Positions 50,494 to 60,626 of a stretch of 64,000 nucleotides of DNA are shown piece by piece (the stretch's first letter is position 1; each line of letters starts with the position of its first letter). The position numbers were made by a program, and so were the translations under genes. Origin of the DNA: Penelope pileata (taxonomy: Eukaryota > Chordata > Aves > Galliformes > Cracidae); assembly GCA_013396635.1 (NCBI GenBank), contig WBMW01005746.1, positions 497,362-561,361 of the forward strand. Direction: 5' to 3'. The notes under the pieces were generated by a model. The model was not told the DNA's origin. It made no database searches and was given only the letters and a program-made list of their open reading frames with translations.

Positions 50494-50747
50494 TCAATCA
50501 TTATTGACACAAATTATTTGCGTTTTCAAGTACCAAGTCAAATTGTGGGTTCCCCAGCTACTGTATGTCAGGGTGGTGGGGAAAGGGACAGGAAGATTCA
50601 GCTCTTTGTAACATTTCTGTATGAAAGACTCATAGTCCTGCAGCTGGCTGGATTCTGTTCCTACCAGCTGTGATGATAAATCCCGTATGGGAAAGTCCCT
50701 CACTTGCACCAGAACACTGAGCTGTGCATATATGCAAACTACTTTTT
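50494..50747 (-). other. Candidate exon, product unknown
   Basis: A good acceptor (AGTTTAGTTTGCCTTTAG) at 50748 opens into a frame of 84 codons ending in TGA. It includes VVCIYAQLSVLVQVRDFPIR, SSQLVGTESSQLQDYESFIQ and KCYKELNLPVPFPTTLTYSS. Composition is balanced and protein-like and the frame is long for this AT content. No strong donor precedes the stop (ACTTG|GTACTT and AATAG|GTTAAT are weak), so it could be a terminal exon, an exon with a weak donor, or chance. Family not recognised. Confidence 0.35.
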
Positions 50748-52238
50748 CTAAAGGCAAACTAAACTTTGACAGTAAAATAATTACTATGATTTTTTTTTGC
50801 AATATTTTGATCAGAAACAGGTTATAGCCTTGCACTATGCATTTTTAGAGTGAAACTGATTTACTGCTATTGCACGCAAACAGTGGTAAGGGTCGTCTCG
50901 CCATGTTTTTGAATGCAGAAGGTAGCAATGCAGAGCTGCCACCTTGGTTGGGGTCAGCCTCAGGCTGTTGGCTGAATAGCTGAGAGCTCAGCTGTGCAAA
51001 GTAGACAAGCAGTGTTACAGTCTCCATGCTAATGCATCTGCAGGAATTTGCACAGGGGAAACAGGGATGATGATGAGAGTAGCAGAATAAATCAAAGCAT
51101 GAGCACAACTGCAGTCAAATGTCACGTCCAAGCAGTCAGTGACTTGCCCTGCTGTTTGGAAATAGGTTGGGTTACCTGTCAGCACTGCATTTTCTTTTGG
51201 TTGCTAGAGAGTAGGATAAAACCTAATGGGCACAGATGGTTCTTACACAAGCTTGATCCTCCAAACTCTTATCACTGCGAATTATTCCATTGATGTAAAT
51301 GGAACGCCTCCTTTGAATAAGGTCTGTTATATGATTCCATGTTATATGATACCATTCTGTGATTCTATATTCTCTTTTACTATTGAAGTACAGCTTTTTT
51401 CCGCTTTGTCTATGTAAATATCTACACACCTTTAAGAAATATATAACATTATTTGAGGGACAAACTCTGTTTCATTCCTGACAGTCACTGGGATCAAAGT
51501 CATTGTTAAGACTGTAGGATACAGATCTTTCTTGGAAACATTATCTTTGCACTTTCTAAACAAAGAGATACAGATTCTGATCTGTTTATCATTTTCTTTG
51601 CTTGGGAACCACCAGTCCAGAGTTCTCTGCCTGATCAACATTCAATGCTTCCCTTTGTTTTGGCACAGTCATTGAAGACTTGCAGAGCAAGAGTAGAGTT
51701 TAAACTGTAAACAAGGGTAATGCAAAGAGAACTGACTAAGTTTTGAATCAAACATTTCTTCATACCTATTCCAAGTTAAATTTATGTATTATGGTGAAAA
51801 TCTCTTATCCTTTCTTGAAGCATTGACTGAGGGTGAATCATTTTTATGGATGGTATTTCTATTGTCAGGTAAACCTCTGCGCTTTGAGGATAGAGCAGAG
51901 AAGCACACAATTCAAGGCATTTTCCTCACCCCTTGCACTACGGAAACAGTCCTGCTGGCTTCAGGAACACAGCAGTTGAAATAAGAGTAAGTTGCCTTTG
52001 GAAATCTTGGAGCCAAGAACCTGACTCAATAGCATAAATCTGTAGTGTCACTGCCTTGCTACATCACTGTGTAATTTTGGCACAGCAGCTTCGTGCAACT
52101 TTGTTAGAAAACACCTCACTTCTTACTTATTTTGTTTCACTGCTGTTTTTGAATTGAAGCCAAACTCTTGGATGTCCATCTTATCTGAGCAAGGATTAAG
52201 AGAAAATATTGAATCTCTGCTCTCCTTCAGTTTTGAGC

Positions 52239-52260
52239 AAAACAACAACAACAACAAAAA
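52239..52260 (+). repeat. (CAA)n / A-rich simple repeat
   Basis: CAAAACAACAACAACAACAAA followed by A residues. Confidence 0.9.
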
Positions 52261-52593
52261 AAACAGTTCTTACAAATCTTTGCCTGTAAGCTATGCAGTT
52301 CAGCTTTGTGCCTGAACTTTTTTCAATGCTCAGATGTTTGTAGTTTTGGACCATTACACAGACCTTCTAATTGACAGTAGACTAAATTTTTGTTTTGAGG
52401 GATACCTTTTCCCCCAAAAAAACCCTTCAGTGTTGGAGGTGCAGATATCTCCCCCTGCTTGGGGTTTGAGGGCTTTAAGGATTAACCCCTGCCAGTGCTA
52501 ATGGACCAGGCAGTGACAGACTGGTTATACAGAATGTCCCACGGTGTTTGAACACTGCATTCCCTCTAAAACAAAACACAAAGTCTATGAAAG

Positions 52594-52646
52594 ACAAAAA
52601 AAAAAAAAAAAAAAGAAAANNNNNNNNNNNNNNNAAAAAAAAAAAA
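52594..52646 (+). repeat. Poly(A) tract interrupted by an assembly gap
   Basis: About 20 A residues, GAAAA, 15 N (52620-52634), then 12 more A residues. The true length is unknown. The GC-richer sequence just upstream (52434-52590) followed by poly(A) is the layout of a retrotransposed insertion in plus orientation, but I recognise no source gene or element. The reverse-strand frame at 52475-52753 runs through the N and is not credible. Confidence 0.9.
52620..52634. other. Assembly gap (15 N)
   Basis: Fifteen unknown bases within a homopolymer; probably a sequencing dropout of unknown real size. Confidence 1.
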
Positions 52647-53430
52647 GTAATAAAGTAATAATTTAAAAAAGTCATAGCATCACTGATTTTCATTACAGCT
52701 CTCACTGCCACATTATAGCTTTGACTAGTTGAACCATTTGTTATGAATAACATTGAATTGAAGTATGATATTTTTAATTGAGTAACTATGAATGTTTTGT
52801 CGTTATTTTAGCATAGATCAATTGCAATGATTTTGCCTGCAATGTTACTGGCACGTATTGTCTTTAAAATTGTACCAACGTGATCACCTGCAAATATTTC
52901 ACATTTCAGTGCTATTTATTCCAGCATCCTCCTCTAACGGGAAGGTATGGATCATGGAGAGGTATGTCCATCTGATGTGCAAGCTTAACCAATGTCCAGG
53001 CCTATCACCATAGATTTTAATTCAAAAGTGACAGTAAATCACAGTGCAAGCTAATTCTAACATTTTCTTCTGAAGTTATGTTGTAATTCAGTCATAAATG
53101 AACTTGGTGCAAGTATTAATTTGAGGTCATTTTTATTTCTCATCTGCTAGTTATAGCTTGCAAATAATAGGGTAAATGTCTTGCTATACTGCTGCAAAAA
53201 AGCAAACAGTCTTTACTGCCAAGAAGTCTACACTACAAACAGAGAGTCAGGGAATAATTTTTGACTAGTTTTGCTTGCATACGTGGGCCCTTGGAATCTA
53301 CAGCTGCTGCATAACTATCTCTACCTACAGATATTTCCCAAAGGAAAAGTTCAGTTGCACACGGTTTATAATAAATCATTGCCACAGATTATTATTAGCC
53401 CACATTAGACCAACTGCATGGATGAGGTGA
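52647..53430. other. Unique AT-rich DNA
   Basis: No gene, repeat or regulatory cluster recognised. Confidence 0.5.
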
Positions 53431-54640
53431 GGTGTAGGCAATCTGCCTCACCATTACGAGCGCAATCCCTGAATGAGAGCAGAACAGGAATCAGAAGCTG
53501 AAATCAAGCACCTCTGAAGCAAGGTGAGCTCCGAATTTCAGAAGAGGACATAGGAGAGCGTGAAAGCCCTGATCAGTTGGAGAGCAGCTGCAAAAGCCTC
53601 CCTGAATGTACCTGCTGATCCCTGACTAGGTTGCAAGCTGATCTGCACCTGTGGACCAGGTGAGCCAAACTTCATTTAGAGCTAAGGAGAAATTAAGGAG
53701 GGCTTTGGGATTGAAGCATGAAGTCTGACACATAGACTTAAAAGGCATGTCACTTACTTCTGTTCTTTTCCTTTACTGTGCCTCACGTAGTGAGGCAGCA
53801 ACAGGAGCAGCATGATGCACAGGTCCCAGATCCAGTCCTCTAGTAGTAGTAACTTCTCTGATGCTCCTTGCCTGATTCTTCTTTCACACCAGATCTCCCT
53901 CCTGTGGTGGTGATGCCATTGTCTGCACATCTCTAGATCTTACCCGTCCTCTTTACCACGTTTCCACAAGAACTGTTCATCTTTCTAGCTTACTGACATC
54001 ACTTTTGAAAACCACCATATCCTCAATGTCACAGGACAATCACACTCCTCTACTTATTCTACCAAGAAAGTTAACCTGCCCCCCCATCTCCCTCCCTTTC
54101 TTTTCCTCCCTGTACTACAAAAGCATTTGAACCCACACAACTATGCCATGTGTCTCATCCAACTACACCATTGTCCTGTCTGGAATCAGGAGCTCTGCTT
54201 CACGTTTCAGTTCTTACTTTTCCTCATTCTTGAGCTCCCACTGCTTTTTGTAGTGCTTTTCATGCTTGTACTTTCTGAGCTGCTTCTGCTTCCTTCTGTT
54301 TTCTGAGCTGTCCAAGCTTTGTGTGGCTGGCCCTTATCTAAGCCCAGGGCAGCCCCACCCCCCAGGTCCAACCCTTCCAGAAAACAGGTGCTAATAATCT
54401 ACTGGTGTTTTCCCAGCCAGGCACACCCCTCCATCACATGCTCAGTTACCAGTTCAGGACATGATCAGCTGTTTCCCTACACTCCTTCTAGTTCTGTTGG
54501 CTTTGTGCTTCCACCTGTCCCTGTGTTTTTTTCTTCTTTCATCATTCTGTCCATACCGTCTTCCCTTAATCTGGGGATACTGGGAATGCCAGAAAAACAG
54601 TGCTGTGAAATGTACTCTCAAAGGCAAATGGTGTTAATCT
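53431..54640 (-). other. Unexplained GC-richer island with small minus-strand ORFs
   Basis: This 1.2 kb island is less AT-rich than its flanks. On the minus strand an ATG frame of about 58 codons ends at 53.75 kb (its C-terminal part reads LLLLEDWIWDLCIMLLLLLP, then HYVRHSKGKEQK). Near 54.3 kb another short frame is very basic (NRRKQKQLRKYKHEKHYKKQ, WELKNEEK, stop, ELKREAELLIPD). Two GTGAGC donor-like sites (53522, 53659) occur on the plus strand. This may be a decayed DNA transposon, a retrocopy or a lncRNA locus. No family is recognised. Confidence 0.25.
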
Positions 54641-55433
54641 AAACTGTCCAAAACATTAGTGGGAGGGAAGTCATATCCAGGGGGTTATTTAAACATTTTA
54701 CCTGGTAAATGCCACCATATTTACTGATACGAAATCTCCCTTCCTTCATACAAGCCACTGAAACCTCCCTCTGTGAAGTTCTCTTGAATTAGTCATAGTT
54801 CTATTAAAATATTTTATTAAACTCCACCAAGTTCTGCTGTGGCTAAAGTCTGCATTCTTTTTTCAGGAAAAGTTATCACTAACTTCAATAGAATTTTAAA
54901 ATAATGAATGACTTGTTTATTGTATTTGGCTAGTTGAAAACAGATTACAATTTTATGTATAATGTCTGAGGGCTACATGTGCAAGTTTATGCATATATAT
55001 ATACTTGTGCATGTGTGTATATTTGATCTCCAAAACCTCTACTTTGTATCAAATATTCCTAAAGAGAATACTTAAATTCAATTAATACTGACACATCAAA
55101 ATACTAAAAGGCAGGGCCAAAGTAAAGTATTACTTGAATTAACTTTCAGATAGTCCTGAAATAAGTAAGGATGTGAAGCCAAAGTCGGAAAGCATTTATG
55201 CAAAATGACAGGATGTATTTGAAGAAAAGTTATCAAAGTTCCCTTATTTGTCTTTTAAAAATAATCTTTTGAATTGGACGTCCTACAGTTCTAATCAAAT
55301 ATCCAGAGCCAATATAAATACAAAGAATGAGGGACAAAGACAATTTAAAAAACATCCCTTGGAATGGTAGAAACTTTCTGTTTGGTTTTACTTTCACAGA
55401 GGAAACTGCGTTCAATTCAGTCAAACACTGTTT

Positions 55434-55551
55434 TCAAAAATTTTGTGGTTCTGGCTTAATTCCACAAAAGAGAAAGACTTCAAAGTTAAGAATCAAGCCT
55501 CCAATATTTGGCCACACTGTGACACAGTTGGGTAAAATTAAGGACGGTAAC
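55434..55551 (-). other. Candidate exon, product unknown
   Basis: A very good acceptor (TTCCCACTGTCTATCACAACAG) at 55552 leads to an open frame of 38 codons (LPSLILPNCVTVWPNIGGLI, LNFEVFLFCGIKPEPQNF) ending in TGA. No donor precedes the stop, so if real it would be a terminal exon or a truncated one. It lies about 250 bases downstream, in minus orientation, of the candidate at 55797-55892. Confidence 0.25.
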
Positions 55552-55796
55552 CTGTTGTGATAGACAGTGGGAAGGGAGTGATCTCTGACCCTGGATTTCC
55601 TTTCTTTTGCTGATTGAATCATAAATTCAGAACATAGATTAATTGGTTTTGCTGTTATGTCTTTGCTTTTTGTTTTGGAAGCAAGGAAGTAAAAGCCTTC
55701 TAAGAATTCTGCGCATGTGCATTGGTAATTAAACATTTGCTGATCATTTTATACCTCTCAGATAGGTACCAGACTTGACGGCTCTTCCCTGGTGAC

Positions 55797-55892
55797 CTGT
55801 TCCGTGTCCTTTGTCTCTGCAGCCTTCTGTTTCAGCACACGACCATGATCATCATATCCAGTGACATGCAGTGCAGTGGTACGTTGTCCTTC
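55797..55892 (-). CDS. Candidate internal exon, product unknown
   Basis: On the minus strand a fine acceptor (CTCATTTTCTATGCCTACTACAG) precedes 32 codons reading EGQRTTALHVTGYDDHGRVL, KQKAAETKDTEQ, then CAG|GTCACC, a usable but weak donor. If that donor is not used the frame continues twelve codons to a TGA at 55758. The peptide is well balanced with no low complexity. The long plus-strand ORF 55871-56449 overlaps only its first bases. The product is not recognised. Confidence 0.38.
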
Positions 55893-56620
55893 CTGTAGTA
55901 GGCATAGAAAATGAGAAAAAGGAAATATCTTTAATAAATATATTGATAGAACTTGGGAAAGTGGGCAATGTTTTAGGCTCAGACCCAGCAACATTTAGTG
56001 CAATTTTCTGTACCAAGGGAAGTCGATGGATATGCAGAAAAGACTTTTTGGGGGGAAGAAAAATCACACATGTTGCTACATCTTATAGGTTAAAAAATTT
56101 CCATTGCCATCTGTTCTTTAAAGGGAAAATTGGATTTTGTGAGAATATTTTTTCCAGAAAAAAGTATCTGCTTGCTGTAGAAAATCAGGGCTATTCATCA
56201 GAAAGCCAGACACCTGCAAGCCAAATATTTCTGGCTGAAAGTATTGATTTGGAGTGCTGCTGCTGTACCTCTTGGGAGGATGGCAGTTTGGTGCTTCATT
56301 TCCATGCTCTTTTTTATGAGACTCACAAGTGCCACATCCTTACTGCCTCACATGGCTGCGCTCAAGTAGGGACAGGAGTTTATGCAGCCAAATGGGTGAA
56401 GCACGTGGCAGCAATGCTGCCTGTGAAGCAGGATCTGGATGCGAGCTGATTTCTCCCTCTACTTTTCATGCAAAAGTAGTGCCCAAGTGCAAGCAAGCTG
56501 GGCAGCATGGATGCTCGGGCAGCCTGAGCTCCAGGATCAGGCTACACAGGGTTCTCATTCCGATACAGCGCTGCAGAAAACAGAGATGTCCTGAAGCACC
56601 TAAACCTACCATTTGCACAG

Positions 56621-56847
56621 CTAGAGAAGTATTTCTGACTTGGAGTTTTCAGATGGAAAGTCTGTTATTTCACCATTATAAGACAAAATCCCTTCAGCTT
56701 TTCCAATTAAAAATAAATCAATAAGCTCTAATAGTGTTTGGAAAGCAATGGGCCTGAGTGCTCTGTTTAAACTCCAAGAGGCATGCTTCAGCACTAGGTT
56801 ACCTAGAGCTGGAGCTTCATAATACATGAAATTTTGGTCAGTCATTC
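56621..56847 (-). other. Candidate exon or small ORF, product unknown
   Basis: An ATG-initiated minus-strand frame of 74 codons reads, in part, MYYEAPALGNLVLKHASW, SLNRALRPIAFQTLLELIDL, FLIGKAEGILSYNGEITDF, and ends in TAG. The possible acceptor (ATTACAAG) has a purine-rich lead and there is no clear donor, so splice support is poor. The leucine-rich, balanced composition is why it is listed. It lies between the candidates at 57.5 and 55.9 kb, on the same strand. Confidence 0.22.
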
Positions 56848-57130
56848 TTGTAATTATTTTTTTTCAGAAATGAATTTTTGTTTTGGTCAAATCCAGAGCT
56901 AAAAAAAATGTTGGCAAAACAAAAAATAATCATAATCAGGAAAAGCATCTTTTTTGTTCAACCTAAAATATTTAGCTCAGCTTCAAAGGAATGGCTTCAT
57001 TTTTGTTCTTGGGCTGTTTCACACATTTTAAAGTTCTTTTTCTTTTTAAATATAGGCCAATTTTAAAATGGACAGTTAGAAGTCTTTGTTTTGAAATGGA
57101 GGTGTTTTGGCAGTTCTAGAATGAAAATTT

Positions 57131-57158
57131 TGAAAATACTAAAATGAAAATACTAAAA
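57131..57158 (+). repeat. Two-copy tandem repeat, 14-base unit
   Basis: TGAAAATACTAAAA is present twice in a row, within a broader AAAAT/TGAAA-rich stretch (57050-57185). Confidence 0.9.
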
Positions 57159-57391
57159 TGAAGCGTTTTGACATTTTAATTTTTTTTTCTCTGCATTGTT
57201 TCATCTGGGTCTATTTATTAAATTCCATTCAAATTCAGGAAGAGTCCCAATGACTCTGAAATGCCTGTGTGGTACATTTATTATTTGTCAGAAAGCAGTG
57301 AGTCATTAAGCTCTACGTCAGTTCAACTTTAAATAACAGGAGAGGACACTTAATAGGGAATTGATGGCATACAGCTACAGTTCTCACTCAC

Positions 57392-57549
57392 CTGATGATT
57401 GCTGCTGTAAGGGAGAGCACCCAGCAGCGTGGAGCCGCTGCAGGAAGGAGGCAGCCTTCACCCACTGGGCAGAGGTGGCAGACGATTTCCGGATCCTTCA
57501 GCTGGTGGTGCTTCCTCCTCTCCATCAAGGTGGTCAGTCTTCCTCCTCC
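57392..57549 (-). CDS. Candidate internal exon, product unknown
   Basis: An acceptor (AATTATCTTGACACTCAG) at 57550 and a consensus donor (ATCATCAG|GTGAGTGAG) define 158 bases. The segment is GC-richer and has several CpGs (CCGGAAATCGTC, CAGCGG, CACGCTG). One frame is open throughout (starts GGGRLTTLMERRKHHQLKDP); another has two protein-like pieces around one TGA (HLDGEEEAPPAEGSGNRLPP). Which frame is used cannot be settled. The plus-strand ORF 57361-57876 covers the same bases and is probably its shadow. Confidence 0.33.
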
Positions 57550-58560
57550 CTGAGTGTCAAGATAATTTGTATGCTTCACTCAGGTGTTTCTGTAGCTGTT
57601 AGCAAGGCTCTTCCCTTCTTCCACTACCTAAATCACTACTCCTGCCACTGGCATTTCCTGAAACCTCTGCGAGGTTTGTCTGTCTCCAGACAGACTTTTC
57701 ACTCCAACTGGTGCGAAAATCCTCCTCCCTCCTCTGTTCTGACCCTTTTCCCCTTCTACCTGTGCTGCAGAGGCCTTGCTGATGCCTCTCTAGGAAAGTG
57801 TTTCATCACATCGTGTAATCTGGAAATGCAGCTGAAAGATGCAGCGATGTCAAGTTCAAATCCCCCAAAGGACTAAGTGTTAGCGGACAGGTGCAAAAAA
57901 TACTTCAGGAGGTGTGTGACGTGTCTATGCATAGAATTGCTTTTTCCAGCTTTAATAATGAAGCTGAGAGAATGGAATCATTATGTTCCCAAAATATACA
58001 TTTGAATTAAAAAACAAAACATAAAAATGAAAATCTTTTTTTTTCTTAATCTTGTGCCTGCTATTTTTGAACATCCTAGGTGGTCTCACAAGAATATATT
58101 AAGAAGTTGTAGTATGAGAAGTGTCATTGGATAAAGGCTGTTCTGAGAAGTCTTACAAATTTCCTGGGTGCTGCTTACATTGACTGACCAGGAAGAAACC
58201 CTCAGGGAGGGCAAAAAGTGTGCCAAGTAATGCTAGTGGCACCCAGACAGTATAGAAGTTTTCTACGCACAAGGTAGAGTCTCCAGGTGCCTCCTCCTCA
58301 TCTCTTGCAAGATATGGTCTTTTAGGAGGTACATAGTGAAAATTCAGGTGTATTCAGGCAACAAGGAAACTTGATCAGTACTCAGTCTATAGAGATACTA
58401 GAGAGAGAGCTTTGAAGGAAGAATCTTTGCTGTTTATGTTAGTATACATAGTCATTGCACTTCTGATTTAGTGCCTTTTTTCCTTCTCTTTTTCCCATTA
58501 ATGAAGATTGAGGTTGAGCATACTCCAGCTGGTTTAAATATTTTTAAAGCCACTCACCTG

Positions 58561-58678
58561 CATTAGAAGTAAACAGCTGGCATACCAACAGTTTTCTCTT
58601 TCCAGGCTGCTCAGCTTCACCAGGGCTATTCACAGCCTGCACTGTACTAAGGTCATTGGTATCACCGTTACGCTTTTC
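58561..58678 (-). other. Candidate exon 3' part with strong donor
   Basis: The minus strand is open from about 58684, reading EKRNGDTNDLSTVQAVNSPG, EAEQPGKRKLLVCQLFTSNA, and ends at a textbook donor (AATGCAG|GTGAGT, about 58558). The nearest good acceptor (TTCCTCTCACACCCCCAG, 58731) would bring in a TGA and a TAA in this frame; the alternative ATACAAG at 58679 is weak. So either the acceptor is atypical, or the exon carries disabling changes, or it is chance. The peptide is polar, like a disordered linker. Boundaries are approximate. Confidence 0.28.
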
Positions 58679-59100
58679 CTGTATTACACGAGGCTCAAGT
58701 TCCAGTAGTTAACAAGTCAAAAAATATGCCTGGGGGTGTGAGAGGAACTAGGTAGATGAGTGCATTCCACATGCCCGCTTTATTTCTGGAATTACTGCCT
58801 TCATGCATATAGGAAATAATTGTGATCAAAAATAGGCCTAACCTGCAGTACCCCAAATCACAAAGAAATGCTTTTACATGCTGCACTCTGAATGTTCCAC
58901 TGCACCTCAGCCAAAGCACGATGGAACCTCAGCTTCAGGCTACTGCTCAGTGTTCAGGCACTAAATAGTCTCTGGGCCAAAAGCTGCACTACTGTAATTG
59001 GGAATAGCTCCCACAAAATTAGTTTCTCAACATATATTCTCACAAAATTCAAAGCCAGATTTGGCCCACTCATGGACTAAATCGAACTGAAAGCTAGGGG

Positions 59101-59252
59101 CCAGATTCTGCTCTGAGTTATGGTAAAGCAGATGAGAATTAACTCCACTGGATTTAATCAGGCTCAGTCCTTGTGGGTCTCACACTGACATAACTGTTCT
59201 GACCTCAGTGGAATTGATCCTGATTTATGCCACTGTAACTGAGATTGCAGCA
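59101..59252. repeat. Ancient palindromic repeat (imperfect inverted repeat)
   Basis: Left arm 59108-59150 (CTGCTCTGAGTTATGGTAAA... AACTCCACTG) pairs with right arm 59206-59250 (CAGTGGAATTGATCC... AACTGAGATTGCAG) as an imperfect reverse complement around a 55-base centre. The outer start CCAGATTCTGCTCTGAG resembles an old amniote palindromic element beginning GGCCAGATTCTGCTCTCAG. It is probably a fossil non-autonomous element; the name is not certain. Confidence 0.65.
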
Positions 59253-59864
59253 TGCATTGTTGAAATTCTGTTGGGAGCATCTTCTTCCAGGATGGAAACT
59301 ATTTGCAAACTGTAACAGCTTCTTTCCTAAGACTGAGGTTTGTCATATCTGAAATTTTTGGTGGGGCAAGGGCGTGAGGAAAAAGATATTAAGCACACTT
59401 TGTGTTTAGTGCTGCCTCATATACTTTGAATCCTGCAGTGTCTCACAAAATTATCAGTGCCTACTTAGGAGACTAGAGAACTCCTGTCCTCCCATCCTAA
59501 TATAAAGAATGTGCTAGCTCTGTGATCACCCCAAAGGAGACAGGGGACAGCTTTAAGAACTTAAAATGGCAACATATGATGACTATACTTGGGCTTTTTT
59601 TCTCATAGGGACTTTTCTGCTAATCAATTTTTTCTTGCCTCTGCAGCTTCTGTTTTTCCCAGCTTTACATATTACATTTCTGAAGCATATGATGAATGGG
59701 ATGCTGTGCAGCTGAAAGATCACACGTCTCAAATGACTCACTCGGCTCTCTCACACTGAACTGACTGCCTGAGTTGCAGCTCTCTCGTTGCTGGTTACAA
59801 GGGGAATGGTTGCTTTTCTCATAGAACACTGTAAGTCTTAAATACAGCATAAAGGAGCCTTCAC

Positions 59865-59976
59865 CTTGCAAGATACTATACACATATATACACACATTTT
59901 CCCCTGTTAGCAATGAAATTTGGCCAGGAATCCCAGCGCGCCATAAGAAATCAAGCTGTGACCACATTAAGCATGA
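59865..59976 (-). CDS. Candidate internal exon, product unknown
   Basis: A strong acceptor (ATAACCTTGCCCTGCCAG) at 59977 and a good donor (TTGCAAG|GTGAAGG) after 59865 bracket 112 bases open in phase 0 (37 codons plus one base): SCLMWSQLDFLWRAGIPGQI, then LLTGENVCIYVYSILQ. An inner acceptor (GTGGTCACAG) at 59956 would remove seven codons. CpGs in GGCGCGC within an AT-rich setting support selection. It does not join in phase to the neighbouring candidates as drawn. Not recognised. Confidence 0.33.
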
Positions 59977-60197
59977 CTGGCAGGGCAAGGTTATAGCATG
60001 TAACACTACGCTGTGGTGACCTGTACAGCGTTAGAGGCTGGGAGGTGTGAGGCTGGGTCAGATAACACTATTGCAAGTGGAGCACAAAGCAAAGCTCAGA
60101 GCTGCTTTGGCTGTTTACTCTTTCAAGATGCATTTAGTGAGAACTTTTTACTGTGAAAGCATATTTTGAAAACTTAGCTGCAGGGCTTGTAACTTAC

Positions 60198-60415
60198 CTT
60201 TCAGAATCAAGCTGTGTACCTACGGCATATTCCTACTTATTCTACAATGTTTTGAAAGGGTTTTCTGAAGCCTCCTGTACAAAATGACTGCTGAAATCAG
60301 CCGGTCAAGACGTTCAACTGCTGTGAACTGAAGCAGTGCATCACCCAGCCAGTAACAGCGGTAGGGTTGGTAGATCTTTCCTGTGAGTTTTCTCAGCAAG
60401 AAGTTAGGCACTCTC
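60198..60415 (-). CDS. Candidate internal exon with in-frame stop, product unknown
   Basis: An excellent acceptor (CATTTCTCTTTATCTCTTAG) precedes a frame open for 64 codons: VPNFLLRKLTGKIYQPYRCY, WLGDALLQFTAVERLDRLIS, AVILYRRLQKTLSK. A TAG follows at 60220-60222, 22 bases before a perfect donor (CTGAAAG|GTAAGT, after 60198). The other two frames stop early. It starts with one base completing a codon, which fits the two-base overhang of the exon at 63196-63320. The TAG before a perfect donor suggests a premature stop, an upstream alternative donor, or a terminal exon. Mixed hydrophobic/basic helical composition. Not recognised. Confidence 0.42.
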
Positions 60416-60626
60416 CTAAGAGATAAAGAGAAATGCAGGTAAATTCTTTACATCACCTATGAACTTTCTTCTGCAAATCTGTATTTGAAATACTGATTTT
60501 TTAAACTTTGGGTTTTTTGTCTTTCCTTGTATTTCTAGAATTTTAAAATTTCAATTACTCCTTAGACCTAGCAGCCCAAGAGAGTGCCAATTCAATGTAG
60601 CCCCAAAGGGAATTTGGCGTGCTGTT

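Noticed and set aside
57361..57876. 171-codon plus-strand ORF
   Set aside because: It overlaps, in antisense, the exon candidate at 57392-57549, has no splice signals of its own and no recognisable motif; probably a shadow extended by chance.
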